From NCBI RefSeq assembly GCF_000508085.1, contig NZ_KI669560.1:1136464-1200463 (forward strand): 64,000 bases of DNA, written 5' to 3'. This document shows, piece by piece, positions 1 through 10,441 of this stretch; the stretch's first letter is position 1; each line of letters opens with the position of its first letter. Position numbers and translations under genes: made by a program. The notes under the pieces are model-generated. The model saw only the letters and a program-made list of their open reading frames with translations. It made no database searches and had not been told where the DNA came from. This DNA comes from Sediminibacterium sp. C3. GTDB taxonomy: Bacteria; Bacteroidota; Bacteroidia; Chitinophagales; Chitinophagaceae.

Positions 1-1445
1 AACGTGGTTTGCAAAGAATGGCTGCTAAGAATTATAAAGGTGCTGTTGAAGATTTTACACAGGCGCTGGAAGAAACGCCTGACGACATCAATTTGTTTTT
101 GAACAGAGCAATCGCAAAAAGAGAACTGAAAAATTATGAAGGTGCAATAGAAGATATCGGGTTTGCATTGGAGGTGAACGACGCCAATGCAAACCTGTAT
201 TTCAACAGGGGTATTATAAAAGGTTTGGCAGGGGATGCAGCGGGAGCAGTGGAGGACTACAATAAAGCCATTACGCTAGGGCCTGCAACAGCCAATATGT
301 TTTTTAACAGAGGAATTGAGAAAGAACATATGGAGGATTATGCAGGTGCCCTGAAGGATTACAACCGCGCATTGCAGCTTAAACCCAATTATGGCGAAGT
401 ATATTTTAACAGGGGAGTGGTTAAGTATGCCTTAAAAGACTTTGCCGGTGCATTGGCAGACTATAGTAAAGCCATTGTTTTTAATCCGGAAAATACAGAT
501 GCCTGGTTTAACAGAGGGTATGTAAAAGCGAAACAGAATAACCACAAAGCGGCCATTGAAGATTACAATGAAGTGATTGCCATTGACTCTTCGGTTGAGA
601 ATGTTTTTTTTAACAGGGCAATCAGTAAAATACAGTTAAAAGATTTTGATGGTGCATTGCCCGATCTGAATCTGGCGTTGGAAAACAATCAGTCGAGTCC
701 GGATATTTATTTTAATCGTGCATTATTATACAGAGACAAAAAGCTTTTTAAAGAATCTAAGGCAGACTTTGACAGGGCTATTGTACTCAATCCCAAGAAT
801 GCGGATCTGTTTGTAAACAGAGGCCTGATTCAGTTGGAATTAGCTGATACAGCAGCAGCTGTCGATGATTTTTCCAGTGCCATCGAATTGAATAAAAAGA
901 ATGTGAGTGCATTCTTCAACCGGGGACTTCAGTTTGAAAGATCCGGCGACTATGAAGCTGCATTGGAAGACTATAATCAGGCATTAAAATTGGATCCCAA
1001 TTATGGCGATATTTATTTTAATCGTGGTTATGTAAAAAATGCATTGGGAGACAAAAAAGGCGCATTGGCAGATTATAATAGCTGTATACGGTTAAGGCCC
1101 GCAAATGCAGGCGCCTGGTACAACAGGGGTTTGGCTAAATATGCAGCCAAAGATTTGGCCGGTGCTTTGTCAGATTATAACAAGGTGATTCAGTTAGATC
1201 CTCAGATGCCCAATATTTTCTTTAACCGAGGCATTGTAAAAGGCCAGTTGAAACAATATGCATCTGCTATAGCTGATTATGATAAAGCCATAGTACAGGA
1301 CCCCAAAAACGGGGATATTTATTTAAACAGAGGGATTCTAAAAGTAATTTTAAAGCAAAATGCTGCTGGTTGTGAGGATCTTCAAAAAGCAGCAGCTATG
1401 GGCGTATTTGCTGCTACTATTGAGTTAGAAAAGTCCTGCAAATAA
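1..1445 (+). CDS. TPR-repeat protein, 5' end cut by window edge
   Basis: The protein consists almost entirely of 34-residue tetratricopeptide repeats, about 13 complete units plus a partial one at the window edge. Each unit has a striking (Y/F)FNRG signature followed by GA..DY..A. The frame stays open to the first base and the opening residues (RGLQRMAAKNYKGAVEDF) read as the inside of a repeat, so the real start and any signal peptide lie upstream of the window. The C-terminus is a non-TPR tail with the pattern GCEDL..A...G then ..L..SCK, also seen in the TPR protein at 37824-38750. TPR arrays are protein-interaction scaffolds; no specific partner can be named. It is followed after a 112-bp gap by a LolA-like gene on the same strand. 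Confidence 0.85.
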   Translation, partial: RGLQRMAAKNYKGAVEDFTQALEETPDDINLFLNRAIAKRELKNYEGAIEDIGFALEVNDANANLYFNRGIIKGLAGDAAGAVEDYNKAITLGPATANMFFNRGIEKEHMEDYAGALKDYNRALQLKPNYGEVYFNRGVVKYALKDFAGALADYSKAIVFNPENTDAWFNRGYVKAKQNNHKAAIEDYNEVIAIDSSVENVFFNRAISKIQLKDFDGALPDLNLALENNQSSPDIYFNRALLYRDKKLFKESKADFDRAIVLNPKNADLFVNRGLIQLELADTAAAVDDFSSAIELNKKNVSAFFNRGLQFERSGDYEAALEDYNQALKLDPNYGDIYFNRGYVKNALGDKKGALADYNSCIRLRPANAGAWYNRGLAKYAAKDLAGALSDYNKVIQLDPQMPNIFFNRGIVKGQLKQYASAIADYDKAIVQDPKNGDIYLNRGILKVILKQNAAGCEDLQKAAAMGVFAATIELEKSCK

Positions 1446-1557
1446 TACCGTTTGTTGAATTAATATACCATTAACACTTATAAAAGTTAAAACTAATACC
1501 AAAACTGTAATATTGGAATTAGTTATTATACTAATGGGAAAAATTAAACCAACAAAC

Positions 1558-2259
1558 ATGAAAAAGTTATTCTTATCTGCTTTTGTATTACTTGTTGCAG
1601 TTATCAGTTTATCTGCGCAAAATGTTGATGAAGTAATCAGTAAATATGTACAGGCCATTGGCGGCGCAGAAAAATGGAGTAAGGTCCAGTCGCTAAAAGT
1701 AGAAGGCCAAATTGAAGTACAGGGCTTAGCCATACCATTTACCATGCAGGCTGTACATATGAAAGGCATGCGTGTGGATGCAGAATTTCAGGGGAGTAAA
1801 ATCATTGATATCACCACTCCTACCAAAGGATGGTCTCAGAATCCATTGATGGGTAAAACCAGTCTGGAAGAAATTACTGCCGATGAATTGAAGACTAAAT
1901 TAGATGAATTAGATGTACAGGATGAGTTTGTGAACTACAAAGAGAAAGGTTCTACTGTGGAATATTTAGGTAAGGAAGAAGAAGAAGGAACTTCTTATCA
2001 AAAAGTAAAATTGACCACCAAAAACGGTAACGAGAAAACCTACTACTTCGATCTAAATACTTATTTGATTTACAAAGAAGAAACTACAATAAAACAGCAG
2101 GGGCAAGAGATTAAGCAGGCAGTAAAATACCTGGATTATCAGACTTTGGAAAATGGCATTAAAATGGCATTCAAGTCAGATATGGGTATGATGATGATGG
2201 TAACTAAAAAAGTTACGGTAAACCCAACCATTGACGAAGCTATTTTCTCAGGCAAATAA
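1558..2259 (+). CDS. LolA-like secreted lipoprotein-carrier-fold protein
   Basis: This is a 233-residue exported protein. Residues 1-20 form a signal peptide (Lys-Lys, hydrophobic core, cleavage near SLSA|Q). The start at the ATG before KKLFLSAF is chosen over an upstream in-frame TTG because it places the signal peptide at the N-terminus. The body (motifs AIGGAEKW, DVQDEFVNY, YFDLNTYLIYKEE) resembles Bacteroidota periplasmic proteins of the LolA/outer-membrane lipoprotein-sorting fold, often annotated only as 'outer membrane lipoprotein-sorting protein'. It is probably periplasmic and binds a hydrophobic ligand. The next gene starts 8 bp downstream, so the two are probably co-transcribed. 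Confidence 0.65.
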   Translation: MKKLFLSAFVLLVAVISLSAQNVDEVISKYVQAIGGAEKWSKVQSLKVEGQIEVQGLAIPFTMQAVHMKGMRVDAEFQGSKIIDITTPTKGWSQNPLMGKTSLEEITADELKTKLDELDVQDEFVNYKEKGSTVEYLGKEEEEGTSYQKVKLTTKNGNEKTYYFDLNTYLIYKEETTIKQQGQEIKQAVKYLDYQTLENGIKMAFKSDMGMMMMVTKKVTVNPTIDEAIFSGK

Positions 2260-2267
2260 ATCATTTT

Positions 2268-5200
2268 ATGCGCAAACTTTTTTTGTTCCTGTTAACAGGA
2301 ACCGCATCTTTATTGCATGCACAGAACATCCCATCCTTTAATACTGCACAGTTTCAGGTACTGGGAGCAAGGTCTTTGGGGCCATCAACCATGAGCGGAC
2401 GTATCACTGCTATTGAGGGAGGTTATGCGGATGGACAGCTCAATTTATATGTGGGTACAGCTGGTGGCGGAATCTGGAAATCACAGAACGGAGGTCAGTC
2501 TTTTAGTCCCATTTTTGATAAATACTCGCAATCGATAGGAGCGCTTGCCATTGAACCTGGCAACACGCGTGTTGTGTATGCAGGAACAGGAGAAAGTAAT
2601 ATGCGTAATTCAGTTTCATTCGGAACTGGTTTGTATAAAACAACGGACGGAGGAAATAACTGGCAAAAAATGGGTTTGGATAGCACAGAACATATTGCCA
2701 AAATTCAAATTGATCCGACCGATAAGAAAGTGTTGTATGTAGCAGCTCCGGGTCCGCTGTTTAAGCCTTCTGCGCACAGAGGTTTGTACAAGTCATCCGA
2801 CGGAGGAAAAACCTGGAATAAGATTTTGTACATAGATGAAAATACAGGTTGTGCAGATATTGCCATCAACCCCCAAAATCCCAATATTATTTTTGCATCC
2901 ACCTGGGAATTTCGAAGAAAACCATTCTCATTTGTATCGGGTGGAGCAGGATCTGGATTTTACAAATCCACCGATGGGGGAAAAACATGGAAGAAGCTGT
3001 CGAAAGGATTGCCTGAAGGCAATCTGGGAAGAATTGTTATTGCCGCTAATCCATCTAAACCTTCTCATTTGCTGGCGTTGGTAGAAGCCAAACAATCCGG
3101 CTTGTATCAATCGGCAGATGATGGTGAATCATGGACCCTGTTAACCACTGCAACCGGATTAATGGCACGTCCTTTCTATTTCAGCACATTGGTGATAGAT
3201 CCAAAAGATCCGAAACGTGTTTACAGACCTGCTTATGAATTTGCTTATTCAAATGATGGAGGTACCACTTTCAGTAATACTGTTATTGGAGGTGTAACAC
3301 CACATGCAGATCATCATGCTTTGTGGATTAATCCTTCCAATACCGATATGTTGTTTTTAGGAACGGATGGTGGTGTATATCTCAGTTATAATAAAGGCGT
3401 AACCTGGCAATTCCTGAATAATTTACCGGTACCTCAGTTTTATCATGTAAGTGTAGACAACCAGACACCTTACAATGTATATGGGGGATTACAAGACAAC
3501 AACAATTGGATGGCCCCTAATACTGCACCGGGCGGCGTTGCTGCAACAGACTGGAAAGCTTTGGGTGGTGGAGATGGCTTCTGGGTTCAGCCTGATGTTG
3601 TAGACGAAAAGATTGTTTATGCGGAATCACAGGGCGGAGAAATGTATCGGATTAATCTGAGAACCGGATTATCCAGCACAATGAAACCTAAAAAACAATC
3701 CGGGGAAGAAGATCACCGATGGAATTGGAATACGCCAATCGTAACGGGTAAATCAAGTTTGAAAAATGCAGCCGGAAAACCACTGAGTAATTTGTATGTA
3801 GGTGCTCAATATCTTTTTAGATCAAGAGATAATGGAGTTAATTGGGAAAGAATTTCTCCGGATTTAACCACCAATAATAAAGCCATTCACAACAAGTCAG
3901 AAAACAGTGAAAGCATTACCGGTGATAATACCAGTGCAGAAAATCATGGCACCATTTTTACCATTGTGCAACATACTTCCAATGAAAATAATATCTGGGT
4001 AGGAACCGATGATGGCAATTTGATGGTGACCTATAATGGTGGTAAAACCTGGGAGAATAAAAATGCAGGAATCGCAAAAGCAGGTGTGCCCGCTCAGGCA
4101 TGGATCAGTAGTATTGAATTGTCAGTGCATAATCCAAAAAGAATTTTTGTAACCCTTGATCATCATATGTATGGAGACAACAACACTTATGTAGTTGTTA
4201 GCAATGATGGAGGCAATACTTTCAGCAAATTTGAATCGGAAGAATTCAGTGGTTATGCGCATATCATCAGAGAAGATTTCAAAACACCGGATTTACTTTT
4301 CTTAGGCACTGAATCCGGATTTTTTATTTCTCTGAATGCAGGCAAAACATGGATGCGAAGTAAATACCAGAATTTGCCCTGGTACAGTCCGGTGAGAGAT
4401 ATTAAAATTCATCCGGCCACCAGTGATTTGATAATTGCAACCCATGGAAGAGGCGTTTATATTGTTGACAATATTCAGCCGTTAAGAGAAATGGTAAAAT
4501 CCGATTTGAGTAAGTCGTTTTTATTTTATCCGATTCAACCTTTCAAATATGAATATGGTGCTCAGTATCCGCAGGCCGCTTCCAATTTAACAGGATATAC
4601 AGGTGCGGCTAAATCGTTGGCACCAACATTCTATTATTATTTGAAAGAGAGAAGTAATGATGTTGTGAAGATTGAGATATATAATAGCGACAACAAAAAA
4701 ATCAAAGATATCAATGGTACAGGTGTTAAGGGTTTAAACAAAGTAATGTGGACTTTAACATCCAACCCGCCTAAAGTAGCCAAGGGCGGATTTGTTGCGC
4801 AATCTTCTGTGCAATATGCGGGTGTATTTGGTCCGAAAGTACCTGCAGGAAATTACAGAGTAAAAGTGAGAGCAGGTAAAGACAGCATTGAGCAGGTATT
4901 GCAGGTATTGCCCAATCCTTCAGCAGGGTTAAGTGCAGCTGCCCTGCAGAAATTATATCAGCAAAATATGCGGATGTTTACTTTGATTGAGCAACTGGCC
5001 GACATGGTTAACAACATTGACTCCAGTTTAAACAGGTACGCAAAAGATACTACCAGCACTGAAGCAGGTGTTTCACAGAATGCAAAGGCCAAAGTGGCAG
5101 CTTTAGATTCCTTCAAAAAAGAATTGCTCGAGTTGAACCGCAAGTCTATATTCTTTGATGAAGTAAAATTCAGAAGAAAACTCACGGATTTTTACCTGAA

Positions 5201-5306
5201 TCTGGTTACGGCACTTGAGCCTTTATCCCCCAATCAGGAAAAAGGAATCGATTTGCTCGAGACCGAGTTTAAACAATACCAGCAGCGACTGAAATCAATA
5301 TTTTAA
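2268..5306 (+). CDS. secreted BNR/VPS10-type beta-propeller protein
   Basis: This 1012-residue protein has a signal peptide (residues 1-18, cleavage LLHA|QN). It carries about ten Asp-box/BNR motifs of the SxDGGxTW type, for example TTDGGNNW, SSDGGKTW, STDGGKTW, SRDNGVNW and TYNGGKTW, spread over residues 1-740. They indicate one or two sortilin/VPS10-like or sialidase-like propellers. The last 130 residues are helical and charged. Bacteroidota homologues are annotated as 'VPS10 domain-containing' or 'glycosyl hydrolase' proteins, but the Asp-boxes are structural and no catalytic residues are evident, so enzymatic activity is not claimed. It lies 8 bp after the LolA-like gene and ends before a strong intrinsic terminator. 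Confidence 0.75.
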   Translation: MRKLFLFLLTGTASLLHAQNIPSFNTAQFQVLGARSLGPSTMSGRITAIEGGYADGQLNLYVGTAGGGIWKSQNGGQSFSPIFDKYSQSIGALAIEPGNTRVVYAGTGESNMRNSVSFGTGLYKTTDGGNNWQKMGLDSTEHIAKIQIDPTDKKVLYVAAPGPLFKPSAHRGLYKSSDGGKTWNKILYIDENTGCADIAINPQNPNIIFASTWEFRRKPFSFVSGGAGSGFYKSTDGGKTWKKLSKGLPEGNLGRIVIAANPSKPSHLLALVEAKQSGLYQSADDGESWTLLTTATGLMARPFYFSTLVIDPKDPKRVYRPAYEFAYSNDGGTTFSNTVIGGVTPHADHHALWINPSNTDMLFLGTDGGVYLSYNKGVTWQFLNNLPVPQFYHVSVDNQTPYNVYGGLQDNNNWMAPNTAPGGVAATDWKALGGGDGFWVQPDVVDEKIVYAESQGGEMYRINLRTGLSSTMKPKKQSGEEDHRWNWNTPIVTGKSSLKNAAGKPLSNLYVGAQYLFRSRDNGVNWERISPDLTTNNKAIHNKSENSESITGDNTSAENHGTIFTIVQHTSNENNIWVGTDDGNLMVTYNGGKTWENKNAGIAKAGVPAQAWISSIELSVHNPKRIFVTLDHHMYGDNNTYVVVSNDGGNTFSKFESEEFSGYAHIIREDFKTPDLLFLGTESGFFISLNAGKTWMRSKYQNLPWYSPVRDIKIHPATSDLIIATHGRGVYIVDNIQPLREMVKSDLSKSFLFYPIQPFKYEYGAQYPQAASNLTGYTGAAKSLAPTFYYYLKERSNDVVKIEIYNSDNKKIKDINGTGVKGLNKVMWTLTSNPPKVAKGGFVAQSSVQYAGVFGPKVPAGNYRVKVRAGKDSIEQVLQVLPNPSAGLSAAALQKLYQQNMRMFTLIEQLADMVNNIDSSLNRYAKDTTSTEAGVSQNAKAKVAALDSFKKELLELNRKSIFFDEVKFRRKLTDFYLNLVTALEPLSPNQEKGIDLLETEFKQYQQRLKSIF

Positions 5307-5318
5307 CATTTGACCCTC

Positions 5319-5358
5319 AAAAACCGCAAGAAATATCCATTTTTTGCGGTTTTTTTAT
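5319..5358 (+). terminator. intrinsic terminator after the BNR protein
   Basis: An 11-bp stem AAAAACCGCAA / TTGCGGTTTTT with a 14-nt loop is followed by a T-rich run, 13 bp after the stop codon at 5306. The flanking A and T runs would let it work in both directions. Confidence 0.8.
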
Positions 5359-5596
5359 TTTAAATATGCGACATTCTGCGTCTTTCGAGGAAATGCAACA
5401 TTTTATTCTTTTTTAATGCGATTAATAGTACTAATTTCTCCATATTCACGTTAATAATCACCACTTTTCCCATTAAAAAGTTTGTTTATTCATGCAACTT
5501 TTTAAAACGCTGAGTGGTCATAAAATAGGTACAATTCATTCATATATAGGTGATAAATAAATTTTTCTAATTTTTCTTGTAAGAATTAACAAAAAT

Positions 5597-5625
5597 TTTG
5601 TTTAAACCAAAAAATGTGTATTTTG
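5597..5625 (+). promoter_or_regulatory. probable promoter of the SusC-SusD operon
   Basis: TTTG at 5597-5600 and TATTTTG at 5619-5625 are 18 nt apart, close to the Bacteroidota TTTG / TAnnTTTG pair (the -7 box is one base short). The predicted start leaves an untranslated leader of about 27 nt. The stretch 5360-5596 upstream is AT-rich and shows nothing else recognisable. Confidence 0.4.
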
Positions 5626-5656
5626 TACACGCTTAATAACCAGTAAACTGCCATTT

Positions 5657-8600
5657 ATGAATCTAAGACTGCTTGCTAGGCCCATATTAATGGGAGCCCT
5701 CGCTTGTCTGTTTGCCATCTTCTCGTATGCGCAAACAAAAACAGTTACCGGTAAGGTAACTGACTCAAAGGACGGATCACCGCTCGCTGGTGCATCTGTA
5801 GTAGCTAAAGGAACTTCAACAGGTACCCAGTCGGGTGCAGACGGTTCCTTCAAGTTAACCGTTCCAGCTTCAACCAAAACTTTAGTGATTTCTTTCGCGG
5901 GTTATGGTAATGTTGAAGTGAACGTTGCTTCTTCTAACACAGCCAATGTAAAACTTACATCTACCGCTGATGCGTTAACAGATGTAGTTGTAATTGGTTA
6001 TGGTAGCAGAAAATCTAAAGACGTAACAGGTTCTGTTGCGCGTGTTACAGAGAAGGACTTTAACAAAGGTCAAATTGCTTCTCCTGATCAGTTGTTACAA
6101 GGCCGTACTCCTGGTGTGTTGGTAACTCCATCCACTGGTGAGCCAGGTGCTGCAGCAACAATCAATATCAGAGGTACCGGATCTATCAGCGGTGCTCAGG
6201 AACCATTATATGTAATCGATGGAGTTCCATTGATTCAGGGTGGTACTTTGGGTTCTGCAAGTGGTGTTGAAGGAAGTACTACTCCTAAAAACCCATTGAT
6301 CTTCTTAAACCCTAATGATATTGAAAGTATCACTGTATTAAAAGATGCATCTGCTGCTGCGATCTACGGATCCAGAGGTGCGAACGGTGTAATCTTAATT
6401 ACTACCAAGCAAGGTAGAGGTGGTAAAGCTGGTGTTTTCAATTTTGGTGCAACTACCAGTTTGGCAAACACTGCTCGTCGCTACGATTTGATGAATGCAC
6501 AGGACTTCTTGTTGGCTGCTAAGAAAGCAAACATTGATGGTGGTGCAGATCCTGTTGCTGCTGGTGAAGCGGTAAAAGGAATTGACAACGGTGCAAACAC
6601 CGATTGGCAGGATCAGATTTTCCGTCAGGCAATTTCTCAGAACTATAACCTAAGCTGGGCTTATAGCAACAAGGGAACTACTGCCAGATTAAGTGCTTCT
6701 TACGATGACCAGCAAGGTATCGTTAGAAACAGCGGACTTAAGCGTATCACAACTCGTGCTAACCTTGGTCAGAAATTGTTCAACGACAAATTAAAATTAG
6801 AAGCGAACATCACTTATTCTAATACTAAGAACCAATATGCTCCATTGTCTAACAATGCGGGTTATCAGGGTTCTTTGTTAGGTGCTGCTTTACAGTTGAA
6901 TCCAACCAACCCTGTTTATAACAAGGACGGTTCATTCTTCCAGCCTGGTGATCAGCGTAACCCGGTTCAAATGCTGGCTTACTTTGATGATCGTGACTTC
7001 GTAAACAGATTCTTAACTAACTTATCTGCTACTTATCAAATTACACCAAGCTTATCTTACCGTGCTGTATTAGGTTTGGATAATTCTAAGTCTGAGCGTA
7101 CTGCATTTGCTGACCCTCGTTTGGGTTCTAACGCTTACGGTGGTACTATCAACGTATTTGGTAGAGATTATCAGAATGGTATTCAAGGTAATGGACGTGT
7201 AACCAGACAAAATCTAGAGACCAAGTCTACTTTGATTGAACACTATTTCACTTTTGATAAAACTTTCAATAGCGTTCACGCAATCAACGCTGTTGCAGGT
7301 TATTCTTATCAGAGCTTCCAGAACAGCTACACTGGTAGATTTGGCTGGGGCTTAAATACGCCTGTAGTTGCTCCTACTGATGTATTTGTAAAAGATTTCA
7401 ACAAGTTCAAGAACTACGCAAACTTTGTTCCTGGTTTCGACAAGAACGAATTACAGTCTGTATTCGGTCGTGTTAACTACACATACAAAGACAAGTATTT
7501 CTTAACTGCAACTGTAAGGTCTGACGGATCTTCTAAGTTCGGTTCCAACAACCGTTACGGTACTTTCCCTGCGTTTGCATTCAAGTGGAGAGTATTGGAA
7601 GAAGGATGGGCTCAGAAGTCTTTGGGTAAATTATTCAGTGACTTCAACGTAAGAGCTAACTATGGTAAATTAGGTAGCCAGGATAACCTGGGTTCTTATG
7701 CAGCCTTAAACCTTCAGCAAACTTTTGATGTAGGTAGCGGTCCAACCACTCGTTTCATTCAGCAAGGTAACCCTAACCTGAAGTGGGAAGAAGTAGCAAC
7801 TACTGGTGTAGGTGTAGACTTCACTACTAAGAATGGTCGTTTATCTGCAACTGTAGATTACTACAAGAACGAACGTACCAACATGTTGTTCTTTGCTCCA
7901 ACTCCAGGTGGATTTGCTCCTACCAGCAGCTGGTGGATCAACTTACCAGGTAAGGTTAACAACGAAGGTTGGGAAATCAGTGTAAACTACAAGTTGGTTA
8001 AGGGTAACAAGTTCAACTGGGACGTAAGTGCCAACGTAACTACTGTTAAAAACAATATTACCGGTTTACCTACACCAATCAACACTGGTGCGGTTAGCGG
8101 ACAAGGTTTAACAGGTGCATTCGCACAAACTTTAACCAATGGTTCTCCAATTTTCACATGGTCAATGCCTGTATTCCAGGGATTTGATGGTAACGGTAAC
8201 GCACGTTATGCTGCAGGTGCTGCTAACCAATTGGTTGGTACTGCATTGCCTAAGTTGTTTGCTGGTTTAACCAATAACTTCTCTTATGGAAGATGGAACT
8301 TGAGTGTATTCTTAAATGCGGTTAGCGGTCACTACGTTTACAACAATACAGCCAATGCGTTGTTATTGAAAGGTAGCTTGCGTAACGCACGTAACGTAAC
8401 TTACGCAGTAGGTAACGGTCCTGAGAATCCATTTAACCCAGGTTCTGTTTCTACAAGATTCCTTGAGAAGGGTGATTTCATCCGTTTGGCTAACATGAAC
8501 CTAAGCTATGCGTTCGACATTAAGAGCGGAAAAGCAATTAAGACTTTAACTGCTTTTGCTTCTGGTCAGAACCTTGCATTGTTCACTAAGTACTCTGGTA

Positions 8601-8716
8601 TTGATCCTGAAGTTAACGTAGACAAGAGCATCAACGGTATCCCTTCACGTGGTTTCGACTACACCCAGTATCCTAGACCAACTGTAATTACATTAGGTGT
8701 TAACGTAGGATTTTAA
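5657..8716 (+). CDS. SusC/RagA-family TonB-linked outer-membrane transporter
   Basis: This 1019-residue outer-membrane protein imports nutrients in complex with a SusD lipoprotein, driven by TonB. It has a signal peptide (about residues 1-25, cleavage SYA|Q), a carboxypeptidase-regulatory-like domain (about 28-105, TVTGKVTDSKDGSPLAGASV), the SusC hallmark DVVVIGYG (about 110-120), a plug domain (about 120-245, ending in ASAAAIYGSRGANGVILITT) and a 22-strand-type barrel to a C-terminal aromatic (NVGF). The length is normal for the family. SusD follows after 27 bp. Codon use is richer in highly expressed codons (GGT, GCT, AAC, GTA) than that of its neighbours, which suggests high expression. 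The substrate cannot be inferred because no carbohydrate enzyme is adjacent. Confidence 0.95.
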   Translation: MNLRLLARPILMGALACLFAIFSYAQTKTVTGKVTDSKDGSPLAGASVVAKGTSTGTQSGADGSFKLTVPASTKTLVISFAGYGNVEVNVASSNTANVKLTSTADALTDVVVIGYGSRKSKDVTGSVARVTEKDFNKGQIASPDQLLQGRTPGVLVTPSTGEPGAAATINIRGTGSISGAQEPLYVIDGVPLIQGGTLGSASGVEGSTTPKNPLIFLNPNDIESITVLKDASAAAIYGSRGANGVILITTKQGRGGKAGVFNFGATTSLANTARRYDLMNAQDFLLAAKKANIDGGADPVAAGEAVKGIDNGANTDWQDQIFRQAISQNYNLSWAYSNKGTTARLSASYDDQQGIVRNSGLKRITTRANLGQKLFNDKLKLEANITYSNTKNQYAPLSNNAGYQGSLLGAALQLNPTNPVYNKDGSFFQPGDQRNPVQMLAYFDDRDFVNRFLTNLSATYQITPSLSYRAVLGLDNSKSERTAFADPRLGSNAYGGTINVFGRDYQNGIQGNGRVTRQNLETKSTLIEHYFTFDKTFNSVHAINAVAGYSYQSFQNSYTGRFGWGLNTPVVAPTDVFVKDFNKFKNYANFVPGFDKNELQSVFGRVNYTYKDKYFLTATVRSDGSSKFGSNNRYGTFPAFAFKWRVLEEGWAQKSLGKLFSDFNVRANYGKLGSQDNLGSYAALNLQQTFDVGSGPTTRFIQQGNPNLKWEEVATTGVGVDFTTKNGRLSATVDYYKNERTNMLFFAPTPGGFAPTSSWWINLPGKVNNEGWEISVNYKLVKGNKFNWDVSANVTTVKNNITGLPTPINTGAVSGQGLTGAFAQTLTNGSPIFTWSMPVFQGFDGNGNARYAAGAANQLVGTALPKLFAGLTNNFSYGRWNLSVFLNAVSGHYVYNNTANALLLKGSLRNARNVTYAVGNGPENPFNPGSVSTRFLEKGDFIRLANMNLSYAFDIKSGKAIKTLTAFASGQNLALFTKYSGIDPEVNVDKSINGIPSRGFDYTQYPRPTVITLGVNVGF

Positions 8717-8743
8717 TAAAGAACAACATAAACATTGATTATT

Positions 8744-10336
8744 ATGAAAAATATATTTAAAAGCTACATTTTACCTGCTGCGGCTGTAAGTGTACTTGCG
8801 ATCACGTCTTGTTCCAAGCTTGATCCCAAGTTGGAGGCGCCAAACTCCATAGCTCCGAATCAGGCTGGTGGTGCTCCTTCGGCACCATCTATTGCTGCGG
8901 TTTACGAGCAATTGAACCAATTAACCGGTGGCCAGGGTAACTGGTTTGGTATGCAAGAGCATTCCACCGACGAAATCATGGGACCAACACGTGGTACTGA
9001 CTGGGATGACTTTGGTACATGGCGTCGTTTACACCTTCATACCTGGGGTCCTGACCATAACCAGATCAATGATACCTGGAATGGTTTGAACGGTGCACTA
9101 TTCCAAACTACATTGGTTGCTGAAACCAAGACTGGTCTTGAAAAAGCCGAAGGTCAATTCTTACGCGCTTATTTCCGTTTCTTAACTTGTGACTTATATG
9201 GTCAGGTACAATCAAGACCTGCAACTGCAGCTGCAAATGCAATTCCTGATGTGTTAACCAGATCTCAGGCAATTGATGCTATTATCACTGAGTTAGAAGC
9301 TGCTGTTCCTAACTTACCTGCTTACAACGGTGCTAACCGTGGACAGGCTACTAAGGAAGCTGCATGGACTTTATTGGCAAAAGCATATTTAAACAAAGCA
9401 GTTTATAAGCAAGATCCAACCAAACCAGCTGGACCTTACACTTTTGCTGCTGCTGATATGAATAAGGTAATTGAGTACTGTAACTTAGTTGCTGCAAACA
9501 CAAACCTTGCTATCGATTCTTACTACTGGGATAACTTCAAGTGGGATAACGGTACCGCTTCTTCTGAGAACATTTTTGTTCGTAAGGCAGGTGGTGACGC
9601 AAGAGCAGGTAACGGTGCAGGTTTAAGATGGCAGACTTCTCAAAGCTGGCACTACAACCAAACTCCATCTTCATGGAATGGTTTCGTAACACTTTCTCAG
9701 TTCTATGATAGCTTCGAAGGTAACGACGTCCGTAAGAGCGATACTTTGGCTGGATTCACTGATAGAGTAGGTGCAACTGCTGGTCTACTTGTTGGACAAG
9801 CTCGTGGTCCTAAGAATGGTGTAATTGGCGATCCAATCGTTGATTTGAAAGACCGTTCTGGTAACCCATTGATCTTTACCCGTACAGCTTCTATCTTCTT
9901 TAACGGTGAAGCAAGTGGTATTCGTTTAAATAAATTCCCTCTTGACCCATCAACAATTAACGATGGTGCTTGGGGAAGTGCTAACGAGTTTCCTTTCTTC
10001 CGTTTCTCTGATGTTCGCTTAATGAAAGCTGAAGCTTTATTAAGAGGCGGTACAACAGGTGCTAACGGTGAAACAGCTTTATCAATTGTTAACGACTTAC
10101 GTTCTAAGCGTAGAGCTTCTGCTCTTGGCTCAATCAACCTAGCAAGTTTGTTAGCTGAAAGAGGTCGTGAACTTTACTTAGAAGGTCACAGAAGAACTGA
10201 TATGATTCGTTTTGGCGTATTCAACGCTCCAGTTGAAGAAAGACCAAATGCATCTGATGCATACAAAGTGGTTTACCCAATCCCAACTATTTCATTGTCT
10301 TCTAACCCTAACCTGAAGCAAAACTTCGGATACTAA
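8744..10336 (+). CDS. SusD/RagB-family nutrient-binding lipoprotein
   Basis: This is a 530-residue surface lipoprotein that caps the SusC channel and binds substrate. A lipoprotein signal peptide ends in the lipobox ITSC near residue 23. The ATG before KNIFKSY is taken as start; an upstream in-frame TTG at 8735 would add only three residues. The helical SusD fold is suggested by GLNGALFQTTLVAE, AEGQFLRAYFRFLTCDLYGQV, AYLNKAVY, DVRLMKAEALLRGG and the C-terminal RGRELYLEGHRRTDMIRFG, all typical family positions. It is the second gene of the SusCD operon and is followed by a strong terminator, so the VCBS genes downstream probably have separate transcription or are reached only by read-through. 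Confidence 0.95.
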   Translation: MKNIFKSYILPAAAVSVLAITSCSKLDPKLEAPNSIAPNQAGGAPSAPSIAAVYEQLNQLTGGQGNWFGMQEHSTDEIMGPTRGTDWDDFGTWRRLHLHTWGPDHNQINDTWNGLNGALFQTTLVAETKTGLEKAEGQFLRAYFRFLTCDLYGQVQSRPATAAANAIPDVLTRSQAIDAIITELEAAVPNLPAYNGANRGQATKEAAWTLLAKAYLNKAVYKQDPTKPAGPYTFAAADMNKVIEYCNLVAANTNLAIDSYYWDNFKWDNGTASSENIFVRKAGGDARAGNGAGLRWQTSQSWHYNQTPSSWNGFVTLSQFYDSFEGNDVRKSDTLAGFTDRVGATAGLLVGQARGPKNGVIGDPIVDLKDRSGNPLIFTRTASIFFNGEASGIRLNKFPLDPSTINDGAWGSANEFPFFRFSDVRLMKAEALLRGGTTGANGETALSIVNDLRSKRRASALGSINLASLLAERGRELYLEGHRRTDMIRFGVFNAPVEERPNASDAYKVVYPIPTISLSSNPNLKQNFGY

Positions 10337-10357
10337 TATCCAGGGTTAATTATAATC

Positions 10358-10396
10358 AATCCCTCCGCGATCATTTGATTTCGGAGGGATTTTTTT
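10358..10396 (+). terminator. intrinsic terminator after susD
   Basis: A 9-bp GC-rich stem ATCCCTCCG (10359-10367) / CGGAGGGAT (10382-10390) with a 14-nt loop runs directly into six Ts, 22 bp after the stop codon. Confidence 0.85.
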
Positions 10397-10441
10397 GTCC
10401 GAACGGTAACCTAACAAAGGGCACAATGCGTATTTTAGCAT

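Noticed and set aside
9703..10137. A 144-codon open frame antisense to susD
   Set aside because: It has no start context and no exported or known domain features, and susD on the other strand is certain.
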